Positions 1-4,705 are shown, counted from the first letter of the stretch. The stretch: 5,129 nucleotides of DNA from CALDSL01 sp039810245 (GCA_039810245.1 JBDHWQ010000056.1:1-5129); one strand, 5' to 3'. Made by a program: numbers and translations. Notes: generated by a model not told the origin, from the sequence alone.

Positions 1-45
1 GTGCTGCCGCTGCTCCAGGCCGCCGGGGATGCGCGCGATGAATGA
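1..45 (+). CDS. 3' end of an upstream gene (partial), product unknown
   Basis: The first frame is open from the left edge to a TGA at 43-45 and gives the last 14 residues, VLPLLQAAGDARDE. Third codon positions are mostly G or C, as in the confirmed genes of this window. The stop overlaps the start of the next gene, whose ATG is at 38-40, a layout typical of translationally coupled genes. The fragment is too short to name a family, and the reading frame rests only on codon bias and the overlap. Confidence 0.4.
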   Translation: MLPLLQAAGDARDE

Positions 46-298
46 GATTGACCCAACCGGCCGGGTGATCCTGTGGCTGTTTATGGGTTTTATCATCGCC
101 ATCAACCTAGGGCTGATCTTTGCCTTTCGAGACCGCAACCGGCGCATCCCGCCGCCAGACAAATTGCCGCGCAAAAGCATCTTTACCAGCCGCGAAGAAG
201 AGCCTGCGCACGAGCTGGCCCGGCGCGTGGCCGAGCTGCGCAAGCAGGCCGGTGAAGCCCCGCCGGATGAACATGATACAAACGGCGCGAGCAGGTAA
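38..298 (+). CDS. Small single-pass membrane protein of unknown function
   Basis: I do not recognise this 86-residue protein. Residues 10-30 form one hydrophobic segment (VILWLFMGFIIAINLGLIFAF is the core, written here from V10 to F30). A strongly basic patch, RDRNRR at 31-36, follows, so an N-outside, C-inside topology is likely. A proline-rich linker (IPPPDKLPRK, 37-46) leads to a charged, probably helical tail (about 52-73, with EEEPAHELARRVAELRKQ), which could pack as a short coiled coil. The start is uncertain. ATG at 38 and ATG at 29 are both in frame, and neither has a strong Shine-Dalgarno; GGGG at 25-28 fits the 38 start with 9 bases of spacing. Either start overlaps the end of the upstream gene, so coupling is likely. 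Size and shape resemble accessory subunits or assembly factors of membrane complexes, but no motif supports a specific role. Confidence 0.7.
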   Translation: MNEIDPTGRVILWLFMGFIIAINLGLIFAFRDRNRRIPPPDKLPRKSIFTSREEEPAHELARRVAELRKQAGEAPPDEHDTNGASR

Positions 299-305
299 AG
301 CCATC

Positions 306-334
306 TTGCCGGTTTTCCCTGCTTGTGATACCCT
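306..334 (+). promoter_or_regulatory. Weak candidate promoter for the S41 peptidase gene
   Basis: TTGCCG at 306-311 and TACCCT at 329-334 are separated by 17 bases, and a TGA triplet just before the second hexamer gives an extended -10 (TGn). Each hexamer has several mismatches to consensus. It is the best candidate I found between the small membrane protein gene and the peptidase gene. The peptidase could equally be read from an upstream promoter, because no terminator is visible in the gap. Confidence 0.22.
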
Positions 335-375
335 ATCTTCTCAACGCCAAATGTTATTGACCACACCGCCGTGCT

Positions 376-400
376 CGCCCGAAAGAACACTTTCGTGGCG
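376..400 (+). other. Hairpin in the peptidase gene leader
   Basis: CGAAAG (380-385) pairs with CTTTCG (390-395) across the four-base loop AACA. Outside this, CGCC (376-379) pairs with GGCG (397-400) if T396 is bulged out, giving about ten base pairs. No T run follows on either strand, so this is not a standard intrinsic terminator. It lies about 54 bases upstream of the peptidase start and could be a leader structure, an RNA processing site or chance. Confidence 0.4.
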
Positions 401-441
401 CGAAAACCCCTATCCGCACCGGCGGCTGTGATATTGGAAGA

Positions 442-446
442 AGAGG
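442..446 (+). promoter_or_regulatory. Ribosome binding site that favours ATG 454 for the peptidase
   Basis: AGAGG ends 7 bases before ATG 454. It ends only one base before the alternative in-frame TTG at 448, which would have to rely on the weaker GGAAG at 436-440. The stronger site and the commoner start codon agree on 454. Confidence 0.6.
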
Positions 447-453
447 TTTGTCT

Positions 454-1755
454 ATGGCATCCAAGAAAGCCCTGTACGCCGTTCTCGGACTTATCGCTGT
501 GGCGCTGCTGTGCGGAATTTTTGGCGCTGGCCTGCTGGTTGGCTGGTTCCTGCCCGCGCCCGCCAACGCCGCCACCGGCCCATCACAGCCGCAGATAGCT
601 CTGGAAACCGCCGCGCCCTCGAATGACGCGTCTCAAAGCGCCACCCCCGCTCCTTCGCGCACCCGGGCACCTTCTCGCGGCGACAGCAGCACCAATCTCG
701 ACAGCCTGTTCGCGCCCTTCTGGCAGGTGTGGGAGATCGTGCACACCCAGTACGTCGACCAGCCGGTAAACGACCTGGATCTGATGCGCGGCGCCATTCG
801 TGGCATGCTGGAAGCCCTGGGCGACCAGCACACCAGCTACATGGACCCCGAGCAGTTTACCCAGTCCAGCCGCTCGCTGCAGGGCGAATATGAAGGCATT
901 GGCGCCTGGGTGGATACCACCAAAGATTTTGTCACCATCATCAACCCCATGCCCGGCTCACCGGCCGAAGCCGCGGGATTAAAGACCAATGACCGCGTCG
1001 TCAAGGTGGACGGGGAAGACATGACCGGCGTGGATGGCAGCCTGGTGCTTTCACACATTCTCGGCCCGGCCGGCACCTCGGTGACGCTCACCATCCAGCG
1101 CGAAGGCGTCGACCCGTTTGACGTCACAATCAAGCGTGCTAAGATTACCGTGCCATCGGTGGAAGTCACCGACCTGGGCGATGGCATCTTCCAGGTGCAG
1201 CTCTTTACCTACGGCGACCGTACTTCGGAAGAACTGCAGGAAGCCCTGCGCAGCGTGATGGCCAAAAACCCGCAGGGGCTGATCTTCGACCTGCGCAATA
1301 ACGGTGGCGGATATCTGAACACGGCCATCGAAGTCGTCTCGCAGTTTATCCCCAAGGGCGTGGTGATGTACGAAGAATATGGCGATGGCACGCGCCGTAC
1401 CTTTGAGGCCATTCCCGATGGACTGGCGCCCGCCGTCGACCTGGTGGTACTGGTTAATGGTGGAACTGCCTCGGCCGCGGAAATCACCGCCGGCGCCATT
1501 CAGGATTACGGCCGCGGCCTGCTGGTGGGCGAGAAGACCTACGGCAAAGGCTCGGTGCAGAACTGGATCGAGCTGGATGATAATGCCGGTGGCGTGCGCG
1601 TCACCATCGCGCGCTGGCTCACCCCCAAAGGGCGCCAGATCCACGGTGAAGGCCTGCAGCCCGACGTGGTGGTTGAGCGCACCGAAGAAGACATCGCCGC
1701 CGGGCGCGATCCGCAGCTCGATAAGGCAGTAGAAATTCTCAAGATGGTTCGATGA
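454..1755 (+). CDS. S41 family C-terminal processing peptidase (CtpA/Prc type), membrane anchored
   Basis: A serine protease of the S41A family, which trims or degrades envelope proteins from their C-terminal ends outside the cytoplasmic membrane. The 433 residues run as follows. An uncleaved signal anchor spans about 7-33. A Pro/Ser/Ala/Thr-rich linker follows to about 75. A helical segment ends in the typical GMLEALGDQHTSYMDP. A PDZ domain covers about 146-230, with the peptide-binding loop GIGA at 148-151. The protease core contains DLRNNGGG at 279-286. The catalytic Ser-Lys pair is visible: Ser340 in NGGTASAAE and Lys365 in GEKTYGKGSVQ. The 25-residue spacing matches that of E. coli Prc and algal D1 protease, so the enzyme should be active. 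Length is normal for the family. TTG 448 would add two residues; I prefer ATG 454. The stop TGA overlaps an ATG (ATGA, 1752-1755). Which CtpA/B/C paralogue this is, and its substrate, cannot be told from the window. Confidence 0.95.
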   Translation: MASKKALYAVLGLIAVALLCGIFGAGLLVGWFLPAPANAATGPSQPQIALETAAPSNDASQSATPAPSRTRAPSRGDSSTNLDSLFAPFWQVWEIVHTQYVDQPVNDLDLMRGAIRGMLEALGDQHTSYMDPEQFTQSSRSLQGEYEGIGAWVDTTKDFVTIINPMPGSPAEAAGLKTNDRVVKVDGEDMTGVDGSLVLSHILGPAGTSVTLTIQREGVDPFDVTIKRAKITVPSVEVTDLGDGIFQVQLFTYGDRTSEELQEALRSVMAKNPQGLIFDLRNNGGGYLNTAIEVVSQFIPKGVVMYEEYGDGTRRTFEAIPDGLAPAVDLVVLVNGGTASAAEITAGAIQDYGRGLLVGEKTYGKGSVQNWIELDDNAGGVRVTIARWLTPKGRQIHGEGLQPDVVVERTEEDIAAGRDPQLDKAVEILKMVR

Positions 1756-1765
1756 GCAAAACCGC

Positions 1766-1813
1766 CAAAAACAAGGAGTTTAAATTGACAGTTTGGGTGC
1801 GCCACGGTATAAT
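1766..1813 (+). promoter_or_regulatory. Perfect-consensus sigma-70 promoter with an A/T-rich upstream tract
   Basis: TTGACA at 1785-1790 and TATAAT at 1808-1813 both match the full consensus, with the optimal 17-base spacer. The stretch just upstream (1766-1784) contains AAAAAC and TTTAAA runs that could act as an UP element for the polymerase alpha subunits. Transcription should begin near 1820, giving a leader of about 35 bases before the S1 gene. The promoter begins within 30 bases of the peptidase stop, so the S1 gene has its own strong start whatever happens upstream. Confidence 0.9.
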
Positions 1814-1839
1814 CCCCTGTCGCTGAAAAACTGAAATCT

Positions 1840-1844
1840 GGGAG
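1840..1844 (+). promoter_or_regulatory. Ribosome binding site of the S1-domain gene
   Basis: GGGAG lies 10 bases upstream of ATG 1855 and is the only good Shine-Dalgarno in the short leader, supporting that start. Confidence 0.65.
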
Positions 1845-1854
1845 AAATACGCGT

Positions 1855-2700
1855 ATGGACAACAGCGTTGTCGCCAACGACACAACCGAAAGTTCTGAGA
1901 TCCACCCGAAGATGCATTACAAAGGAAAGGTCCTGAAAACCAGCCTGGCAGGCGCCCTGATCGACATTGGCACGGGCACGCCGGCGCTGCTGCACATTTC
2001 GCAGATCGTGGGCCCCAATCCCGAAGAGCCGATCAAGCGCGTCGAAGACGTGCTGCAGGAAGGCTCCGAAGTGGATGTGTACGTCCGCCGGGCCCAGGAA
2101 GGCCGCGTGGAATTGACCATGGTCAAGCCGCTGGATGTTGAGTGGCGCGACCTGAAAAAAGGCATGACGGTTAAAGGCACGGTCACCCGCCTGGAAAAGT
2201 TCGGCGCGTTTGTTGAGATCGGCGCGGAACGCCCTGGCCTGATCCACATCAGCGAGATGGCGCACGGTTACGTCCGCCAGCCGTCAGATGTGGTCAAGGA
2301 AGGCGATGAAGTCGAAGCTCAGGTGCTCGATTTCAACCGCAAGAAGAAGCAGATCAAATTGAGCATGAAGGCTCTGCAGCCCGAACCGGTGAAGGAAGAA
2401 CCCTCTCCGCGCATGGCCCAGTTTGAGAACGCTCCCCGCCGCGAAAAACCGGCCCGCCGCCCGCGCAAGAATCGCCGTGATGAAGGCGGCGAAGGCTCGT
2501 CCGAGCTGATCAACACCCTCGAAGGTTCGTCCGCCGCGGAAGAAGAACCCACCGCGATGGAGCTGGCGATGCGCGCCGCGATGGAAAAGGCCAAGGAACG
2601 CAAAGCCCAGGCCGACGAGCGCCGCAAGAGCAAGTCTGCCAATGTAGTGCAGGACGAACTGCTCTCCCGCACCCTCGAGAGCAAACCGCGCACCGAGTAA
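1855..2700 (+). CDS. S1 domain RNA-binding protein with two S1 folds and a charged tail
   Basis: A 281-residue protein with two S1 (OB-fold) RNA-binding domains. The first, about 20-91, is divergent (GALIDIGTGTPALLHISQIV). The second, about 101-174, is canonical, with GTVTRLEKFGAFVEIG (108-123), GLIHISEM (128-135) and a closing KKKQIKLSMKAL. The tail, 175-281, is low-complexity: an Arg/Lys-rich patch (REKPARRPRKNRR), an acidic Gly/Ser linker, then a long charged helix (about 235-265). The pattern is that of short ribosomal protein S1 homologues found in several phyla that lack the six-domain E. coli form. A role in translation initiation or general mRNA binding is likely by family but not proven. 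It could instead be a general-stress S1 protein. It is transcribed alone: its own consensus promoter lies upstream and an intrinsic terminator downstream. The strong promoter fits an abundant protein. Confidence 0.93.
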   Translation: MDNSVVANDTTESSEIHPKMHYKGKVLKTSLAGALIDIGTGTPALLHISQIVGPNPEEPIKRVEDVLQEGSEVDVYVRRAQEGRVELTMVKPLDVEWRDLKKGMTVKGTVTRLEKFGAFVEIGAERPGLIHISEMAHGYVRQPSDVVKEGDEVEAQVLDFNRKKKQIKLSMKALQPEPVKEEPSPRMAQFENAPRREKPARRPRKNRRDEGGEGSSELINTLEGSSAAEEEPTAMELAMRAAMEKAKERKAQADERRKSKSANVVQDELLSRTLESKPRTE

Positions 2701-2733
2701 TCGCTGGCGGTGAGTTGTTTTGCTTCTGTGTCT

Positions 2734-2769
2734 GGTAGTTACGAAAGGACCCTTTCCCGAACGACTATC
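2734..2769 (+). other. Possible stem-loop in the 3' trailer of the S1 gene
   Basis: An outer stem pairs GGTAGT (2734-2739) with ACTATC (2764-2769), including one G-U pair. An inner stem pairs GAAAG (2743-2747) with CTTTC (2752-2756) across a GACC loop. The two stems are joined by an asymmetric internal loop. There is no T run after it. The structure is modest and could arise by chance. Confidence 0.3.
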
Positions 2770-2820
2770 TATCTGTTGCGACGACAGCTCCCAGTTTCAG
2801 CGTGGTAAAGAGCACTCCTA

Positions 2821-2849
2821 CGCCCCGGTATCCCAACCGGGGCGTTTTT
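2821..2849 (+). terminator. Intrinsic terminator after the S1-domain gene
   Basis: CGCCCCGGT (2821-2829) pairs perfectly with ACCGGGGCG (2836-2844) around the six-base loop ATCCCA, and five T residues follow directly (2845-2849). The nine-pair GC-rich stem with T run is a textbook rho-independent terminator. It lies 120 bases after the S1 stop codon. Confidence 0.95.
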
Positions 2850-2891
2850 ACGCGCAGATATCGTCCACATGCAAGCCCAACCTTTCCTCGC

Positions 2892-2920
2892 TTGACATAC
2901 TTTCTAACCATTTGTACAAT
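2892..2920 (+). promoter_or_regulatory. Near-consensus sigma-70 promoter of the copper chaperone gene
   Basis: TTGACA (2892-2897) and TACAAT (2915-2920) lie 17 bases apart, with one mismatch in the twelve key positions. The predicted start is near 2927, leaving a leader of about 88 bases. The -10 region overlaps a perfect eight-base palindrome, TTGTACAA (2912-2919), which could be an operator half or chance. Confidence 0.88.
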
Positions 2921-2953
2921 GAAACCGGTGGGGTAAAGAAGAGAACATTGCTG

Positions 2954-3000
2954 CAAACCATCCAAATAACCACGATAACGGTTCCAAATCTCATGGTTTG
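2954..3000 (+). repeat. Inverted repeat in the copper chaperone leader, abutting the ribosome binding site
   Basis: CAAACCAT (2954-2961) is matched by its exact reverse complement ATGGTTTG (2993-3000). Inside the loop a smaller stem pairs AACC (2968-2971) with GGTT (2980-2983), and the heptamer TCCAAAT occurs twice in direct orientation (2961-2967 and 2983-2989). The right arm ends at the first G of the Shine-Dalgarno GAGGGG (3000-3005). It could be a protein operator or an RNA structure limiting ribosome access; no known motif was recognised. Confidence 0.5.
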
Positions 3001-3007
3001 AGGGGTG
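3000..3007 (+). promoter_or_regulatory. Ribosome binding site of the copper chaperone gene
   Basis: GAGGGGTG lies upstream of ATG 3015, with 9 bases between GAGGGG and the start. It supports 3015 over the second in-frame ATG at 3021, and its first base is shared with the leader inverted repeat. Confidence 0.65.
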
Positions 3008-3014
3008 TTAATAG

Positions 3015-3494
3015 ATGAACATGTTCCAGAAGGGTTTTCTCGTCCTGGTTCTGGTCGTTATGGGTTTCGCGCTCATCGGCTGCGGTGGCAATAACGCCAC
3101 CCCCGCCCCGACTCAGACGCTGCAATCGGAAAATGTCAAGCTGGTGGTGCGCGATCCCTGGTCACGCCCGGCCCTCAAAGGCGATAACGGAGCCGCATTT
3201 TTTACGGTTGATAATGGCCTGGGTCAGCCTGTTGGCCTCACATCGGCCAACGGTGACATAGCTGCTACCGTGGAAGTGCACCTGAGCAAGATGGAAGTTG
3301 GGGTCATGAAGATGGAGCCGCAGGAGCGCGTCGAAATCCCCGCCAAAGGCAAGCTCGAATTTAAGCCCGGTAGTTACCATATCATGCTCATCAATCTGAG
3401 CCGCGACCTGAAAATCGGCGACACGTTCAACCTGAACCTGGTATTCGATACAGGGGAAACGCTGCCTATCATTGTCACGGTAAAAGAACCCTGA
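3015..3494 (+). CDS. PCu(A)C family copper chaperone, predicted lipoprotein
   Basis: A 159-residue copper(I)-binding chaperone of the PCu(A)C (DUF461) family. Members carry copper outside the cytoplasmic membrane and help to load the copper sites of cytochrome c oxidase. The N-terminus is a lipoprotein signal peptide: a hydrophobic core at 8-21, then the lipobox L20-I21-G22-C23, so Cys23 should be lipidated. A short Thr/Pro/Gln linker (about 24-40) precedes the domain. The copper ligands follow the family pattern H-x10-M-x21-H-x-M exactly: His89, Met100, His122 and Met124, the last two in GSYHIML. WSRP (49-52) is the usual start of the fold. Length is normal. The gene has its own promoter and structured leader, and thpR follows 25 bases later. 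CtaB, another oxidase assembly factor, lies nearby on the other strand. No Sco-type partner is visible in the window. Confidence 0.93.
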   Translation: MNMFQKGFLVLVLVVMGFALIGCGGNNATPAPTQTLQSENVKLVVRDPWSRPALKGDNGAAFFTVDNGLGQPVGLTSANGDIAATVEVHLSKMEVGVMKMEPQERVEIPAKGKLEFKPGSYHIMLINLSRDLKIGDTFNLNLVFDTGETLPIIVTVKEP

Positions 3495-3519
3495 TTCTCG
3501 CTCTGCGCAAAGGCCCGCC

Positions 3520-4098
3520 ATGACCGTTATCCGCGCATTCATCGCCATCGACCTTTCGGAACAGATCCAGGAACGGCTGGGCCAGGTGCTGGAGCAAATC
3601 ACCACCGGCGCCACCAAAGCAGTGCGCTGGGTCCCGGCCAAAAACATCCACCTGACCATCAAGTTCCTGGGGGATGTTTCACCCGCCAACCTGGAGCTGC
3701 TCACGCGGCTGCTGCAGGTGGAGTGCGCGCGCTGCCACCCGTTCGAGATCTGTGTCAACGGCCTGGGCGCGTTCCCCAGCGTACGCAGGCCGCGGGTAGT
3801 CTGGGTGGGGGTCGAAGCGCCGCCGGCGCTGGCAGCGCTGCAGCGCGCCATTGAAACGGAAACGGTGCGCCTGGGCTACGCCGCCGAAGATCGGCCCTTC
3901 TCACCGCATCTCACCCTGGGGCGCGTGGCGCATAATGCCACCCCGGATGATGTGCGCGAGGTGGCCGACACGCTGGTGCGCACGCGTGTAGGCGAGCTGG
4001 GCCGCACCGTGGTCGATTCCGTGCGCCTGTTCCGCAGCGATCTCAAGCCTGGCGGGGCGGTCTATACGCCGCTGTTCACCACCATGCTGGGGCGTTGA
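3520..4098 (+). CDS. thpR: RNA 2',3'-cyclic phosphodiesterase (2H family, LigT type)
   Basis: A 192-residue member of the 2H phosphoesterase superfamily. The family opens 2',3'-cyclic phosphates on RNA to 2'-phosphates, and some members show 2'-5' RNA ligation in vitro. Both catalytic HxT motifs are present: HLTIKFLG with His44 and Thr46, and HLTLGR with His130 and Thr132. The start MTVIRAFIAIDL is the typical first strand, and PFSPHLTLGR and LFRSDLKPGGAVYTPL are normal for the family near the C-terminus. AAAGG (3509-3513) lies 6 bases before ATG 3520. The gene begins 25 bases after the copper chaperone stop with no terminator between, so cotranscription is likely, although no functional link to copper is evident. 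Length is complete and both active-site histidines are intact. Confidence 0.95.
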   Translation: MTVIRAFIAIDLSEQIQERLGQVLEQITTGATKAVRWVPAKNIHLTIKFLGDVSPANLELLTRLLQVECARCHPFEICVNGLGAFPSVRRPRVVWVGVEAPPALAALQRAIETETVRLGYAAEDRPFSPHLTLGRVAHNATPDDVREVADTLVRTRVGELGRTVVDSVRLFRSDLKPGGAVYTPLFTTMLGR

Positions 4099-4217
4099 GA
4101 GCGATCGGATGGCTTTCGCACGAAGAGCACCCTGAGGGCAACGCACCCTACAAATACGTTCTCCAATATTTGGCTATCCTGAGATGACCCCGGCGCACGC
4201 AGCGCAGGGAGTTGGTG

Positions 4218-4246
4218 TGGATATTGGCCTGAGTTTATGCTACAAT
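4218..4246 (+). promoter_or_regulatory. Extended -10 promoter of rsfS
   Basis: TACAAT at 4241-4246 is preceded by TGC (4238-4240), giving the extended -10 pattern TGnTAnAAT. A partial -35, TGGATA (4218-4223), lies 17 bases upstream with four of six matches. Transcription should start near 4253, about 33 bases before the proposed CTG start. Confidence 0.7.
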
Positions 4247-4275
4247 TCCCGCAACAAAAACGATTTATAGAGAAC

Positions 4276-4282
4276 GAGGTGA
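4276..4282 (+). promoter_or_regulatory. Ribosome binding site that argues for an upstream rsfS start
   Basis: GAGGTGA is a seven-base match to the anti-Shine-Dalgarno complement. Its GAGG core ends 6 bases before CTG 4286 but 21 bases before ATG 4301, too far for normal initiation. The same bases also contain a GTG (4279-4281) in another frame, which opens only six codons before a TGA at 4297-4299. Confidence 0.65.
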
Positions 4283-4285
4283 AAT

Positions 4286-4630
4286 CTGAGTACGATTGAA
4301 ATGGCGCGCGCAGTGGTGAACTCCCTGGAAGACAAAAAGGGAGAAAACATCGTCCTGCTGGACATCCATGAAGTGGCTTCCTTCGCCGATTACTTTATCA
4401 TCGCCAACGGCACCAGTGATCGCATGATCAGCGCCCTGGCGGACGGCGTGGAAGAAACGGTGAAGAAAGAATACGGCCTCAACGGCCGCCGCGAAGGTCA
4501 GGCGCAGACCGGCTGGCTGGTGGTGGACTTCGGTGATCTCGTTGTTCACCTGTTTTCCCCGGAACAGCGCGATTACTACCGCCTGGAACAGTTGTGGGAA
4601 AGCGGCAAGGTGCTGGTGCGCCTGCAATAA
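4286..4630 (+). CDS. rsfS: Ribosomal silencing factor RsfS (Iojap/DUF143 family), likely CTG start
   Basis: RsfS binds ribosomal protein L14 on the large subunit and blocks joining with the small subunit, lowering translation when nutrients are scarce. Counting from CTG 4286, the 114 residues include the opening helix with EDKKGENIVLLDI (15-27), the signature DYFIIANGTSDR (35-46), and GWLVVDFGDLVVHLF (76-90) with Trp77, Asp81, Asp84 and His88, then YYRLEQLW near the end. The first ATG in frame is 4301. It would remove five residues that E. coli RsfS has before the matching position and would leave the good ribosome binding site stranded. CTG 4286 fits both the spacing and the family length. 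An upstream TGA (4280-4282) rules out anything longer in this frame. Alternatives are reinitiation at ATG 4301 after a six-codon GTG leader, or a one-base sequence error. The gene is monocistronic, between its own promoter and a terminator. The family call is firm; the start is not. Confidence 0.92.
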   Translation: MSTIEMARAVVNSLEDKKGENIVLLDIHEVASFADYFIIANGTSDRMISALADGVEETVKKEYGLNGRREGQAQTGWLVVDFGDLVVHLFSPEQRDYYRLEQLWESGKVLVRLQ

Positions 4631-4641
4631 CCGGATTAACC

Positions 4642-4689
4642 AAAGACCGCGAAGGCTGCTCGTAACCGAGCGCCCTTCGCGGTCTTTTT
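4642..4689 (+). terminator. Large intrinsic terminator between convergent rsfS and ctaB
   Basis: AAAGACCGCGAAGG (4642-4655) pairs perfectly over 14 bases with CCTTCGCGGTCTTT (4674-4687). An inner stem, GCTCG (4658-4662) with CGAGC (4667-4671), closes on a TAAC loop. On the plus strand the stem ends in a run of five T (4685-4689), fitting termination of rsfS. On the minus strand the arm ends in only three T, so termination of ctaB would be weaker but possible. Confidence 0.93.
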
Positions 4690-4705
4690 GCATCTCCGCG
4701 CCTGG

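Larger units (their letters stand above)
2701..3014. other. Intergenic region of 314 bases: 3' trailer, terminator, promoter and structured leader
   Basis: The region is less GC-rich than its neighbours. Positions 2701-2820 form a 120-base trailer after the S1 gene, with a possible stem-loop at 2734-2769. An intrinsic terminator follows at 2821-2849, then a near-consensus promoter at 2892-2920 and a leader of about 88 bases up to the copper chaperone start. An open frame from 2720 to 3001 crosses all these signals, has no homology I can recognise and no ribosome binding site I trust, so I do not call it a gene. I see no tRNA, known riboswitch or insertion sequence. Confidence 0.7.

Noticed and set aside
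291..322. GCAGG/CCTGC pairing after the small membrane protein, considered as a terminator
   Set aside because: The stem is short with a mismatch and a long loop, and no T run follows it.
357..385. TTGACC at 357-362 as a -35 for the peptidase gene
   Set aside because: No acceptable -10 hexamer lies 16-18 bases downstream; the corresponding bases are CGAAAG-like.
1051..1644. Minus-strand open frame of 197 codons opposite the S41 peptidase
   Set aside because: It lies fully inside a gene with intact catalytic motifs and gives a His/Gln/Ala-rich product without a recognisable fold.
1780..2265. Minus-strand open frame of 161 codons opposite the S1 gene and its promoter
   Set aside because: It is antisense to a clear two-domain S1 protein and a consensus promoter, with no motifs of its own.
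2970..3000. tRNA T-arm-like string GGTTCCAAATC
   Set aside because: There is no acceptor stem, anticodon arm or D-arm around it, and the bases are better explained by the leader inverted repeat.
2720..3001. Open frame of 93 codons in the region before the copper chaperone gene
   Set aside because: It crosses an intrinsic terminator, a near-consensus promoter and the leader repeat, has no convincing ribosome binding site, and its product has no recognisable domain or composition.
3162..3851. Long minus-strand open frame of 229 codons opposite the copper chaperone and thpR genes
   Set aside because: It is a mirror of two well-supported genes on the other strand, and its Arg/Ser/Thr-rich product has no domain; GC-rich codon bias produces such frames.
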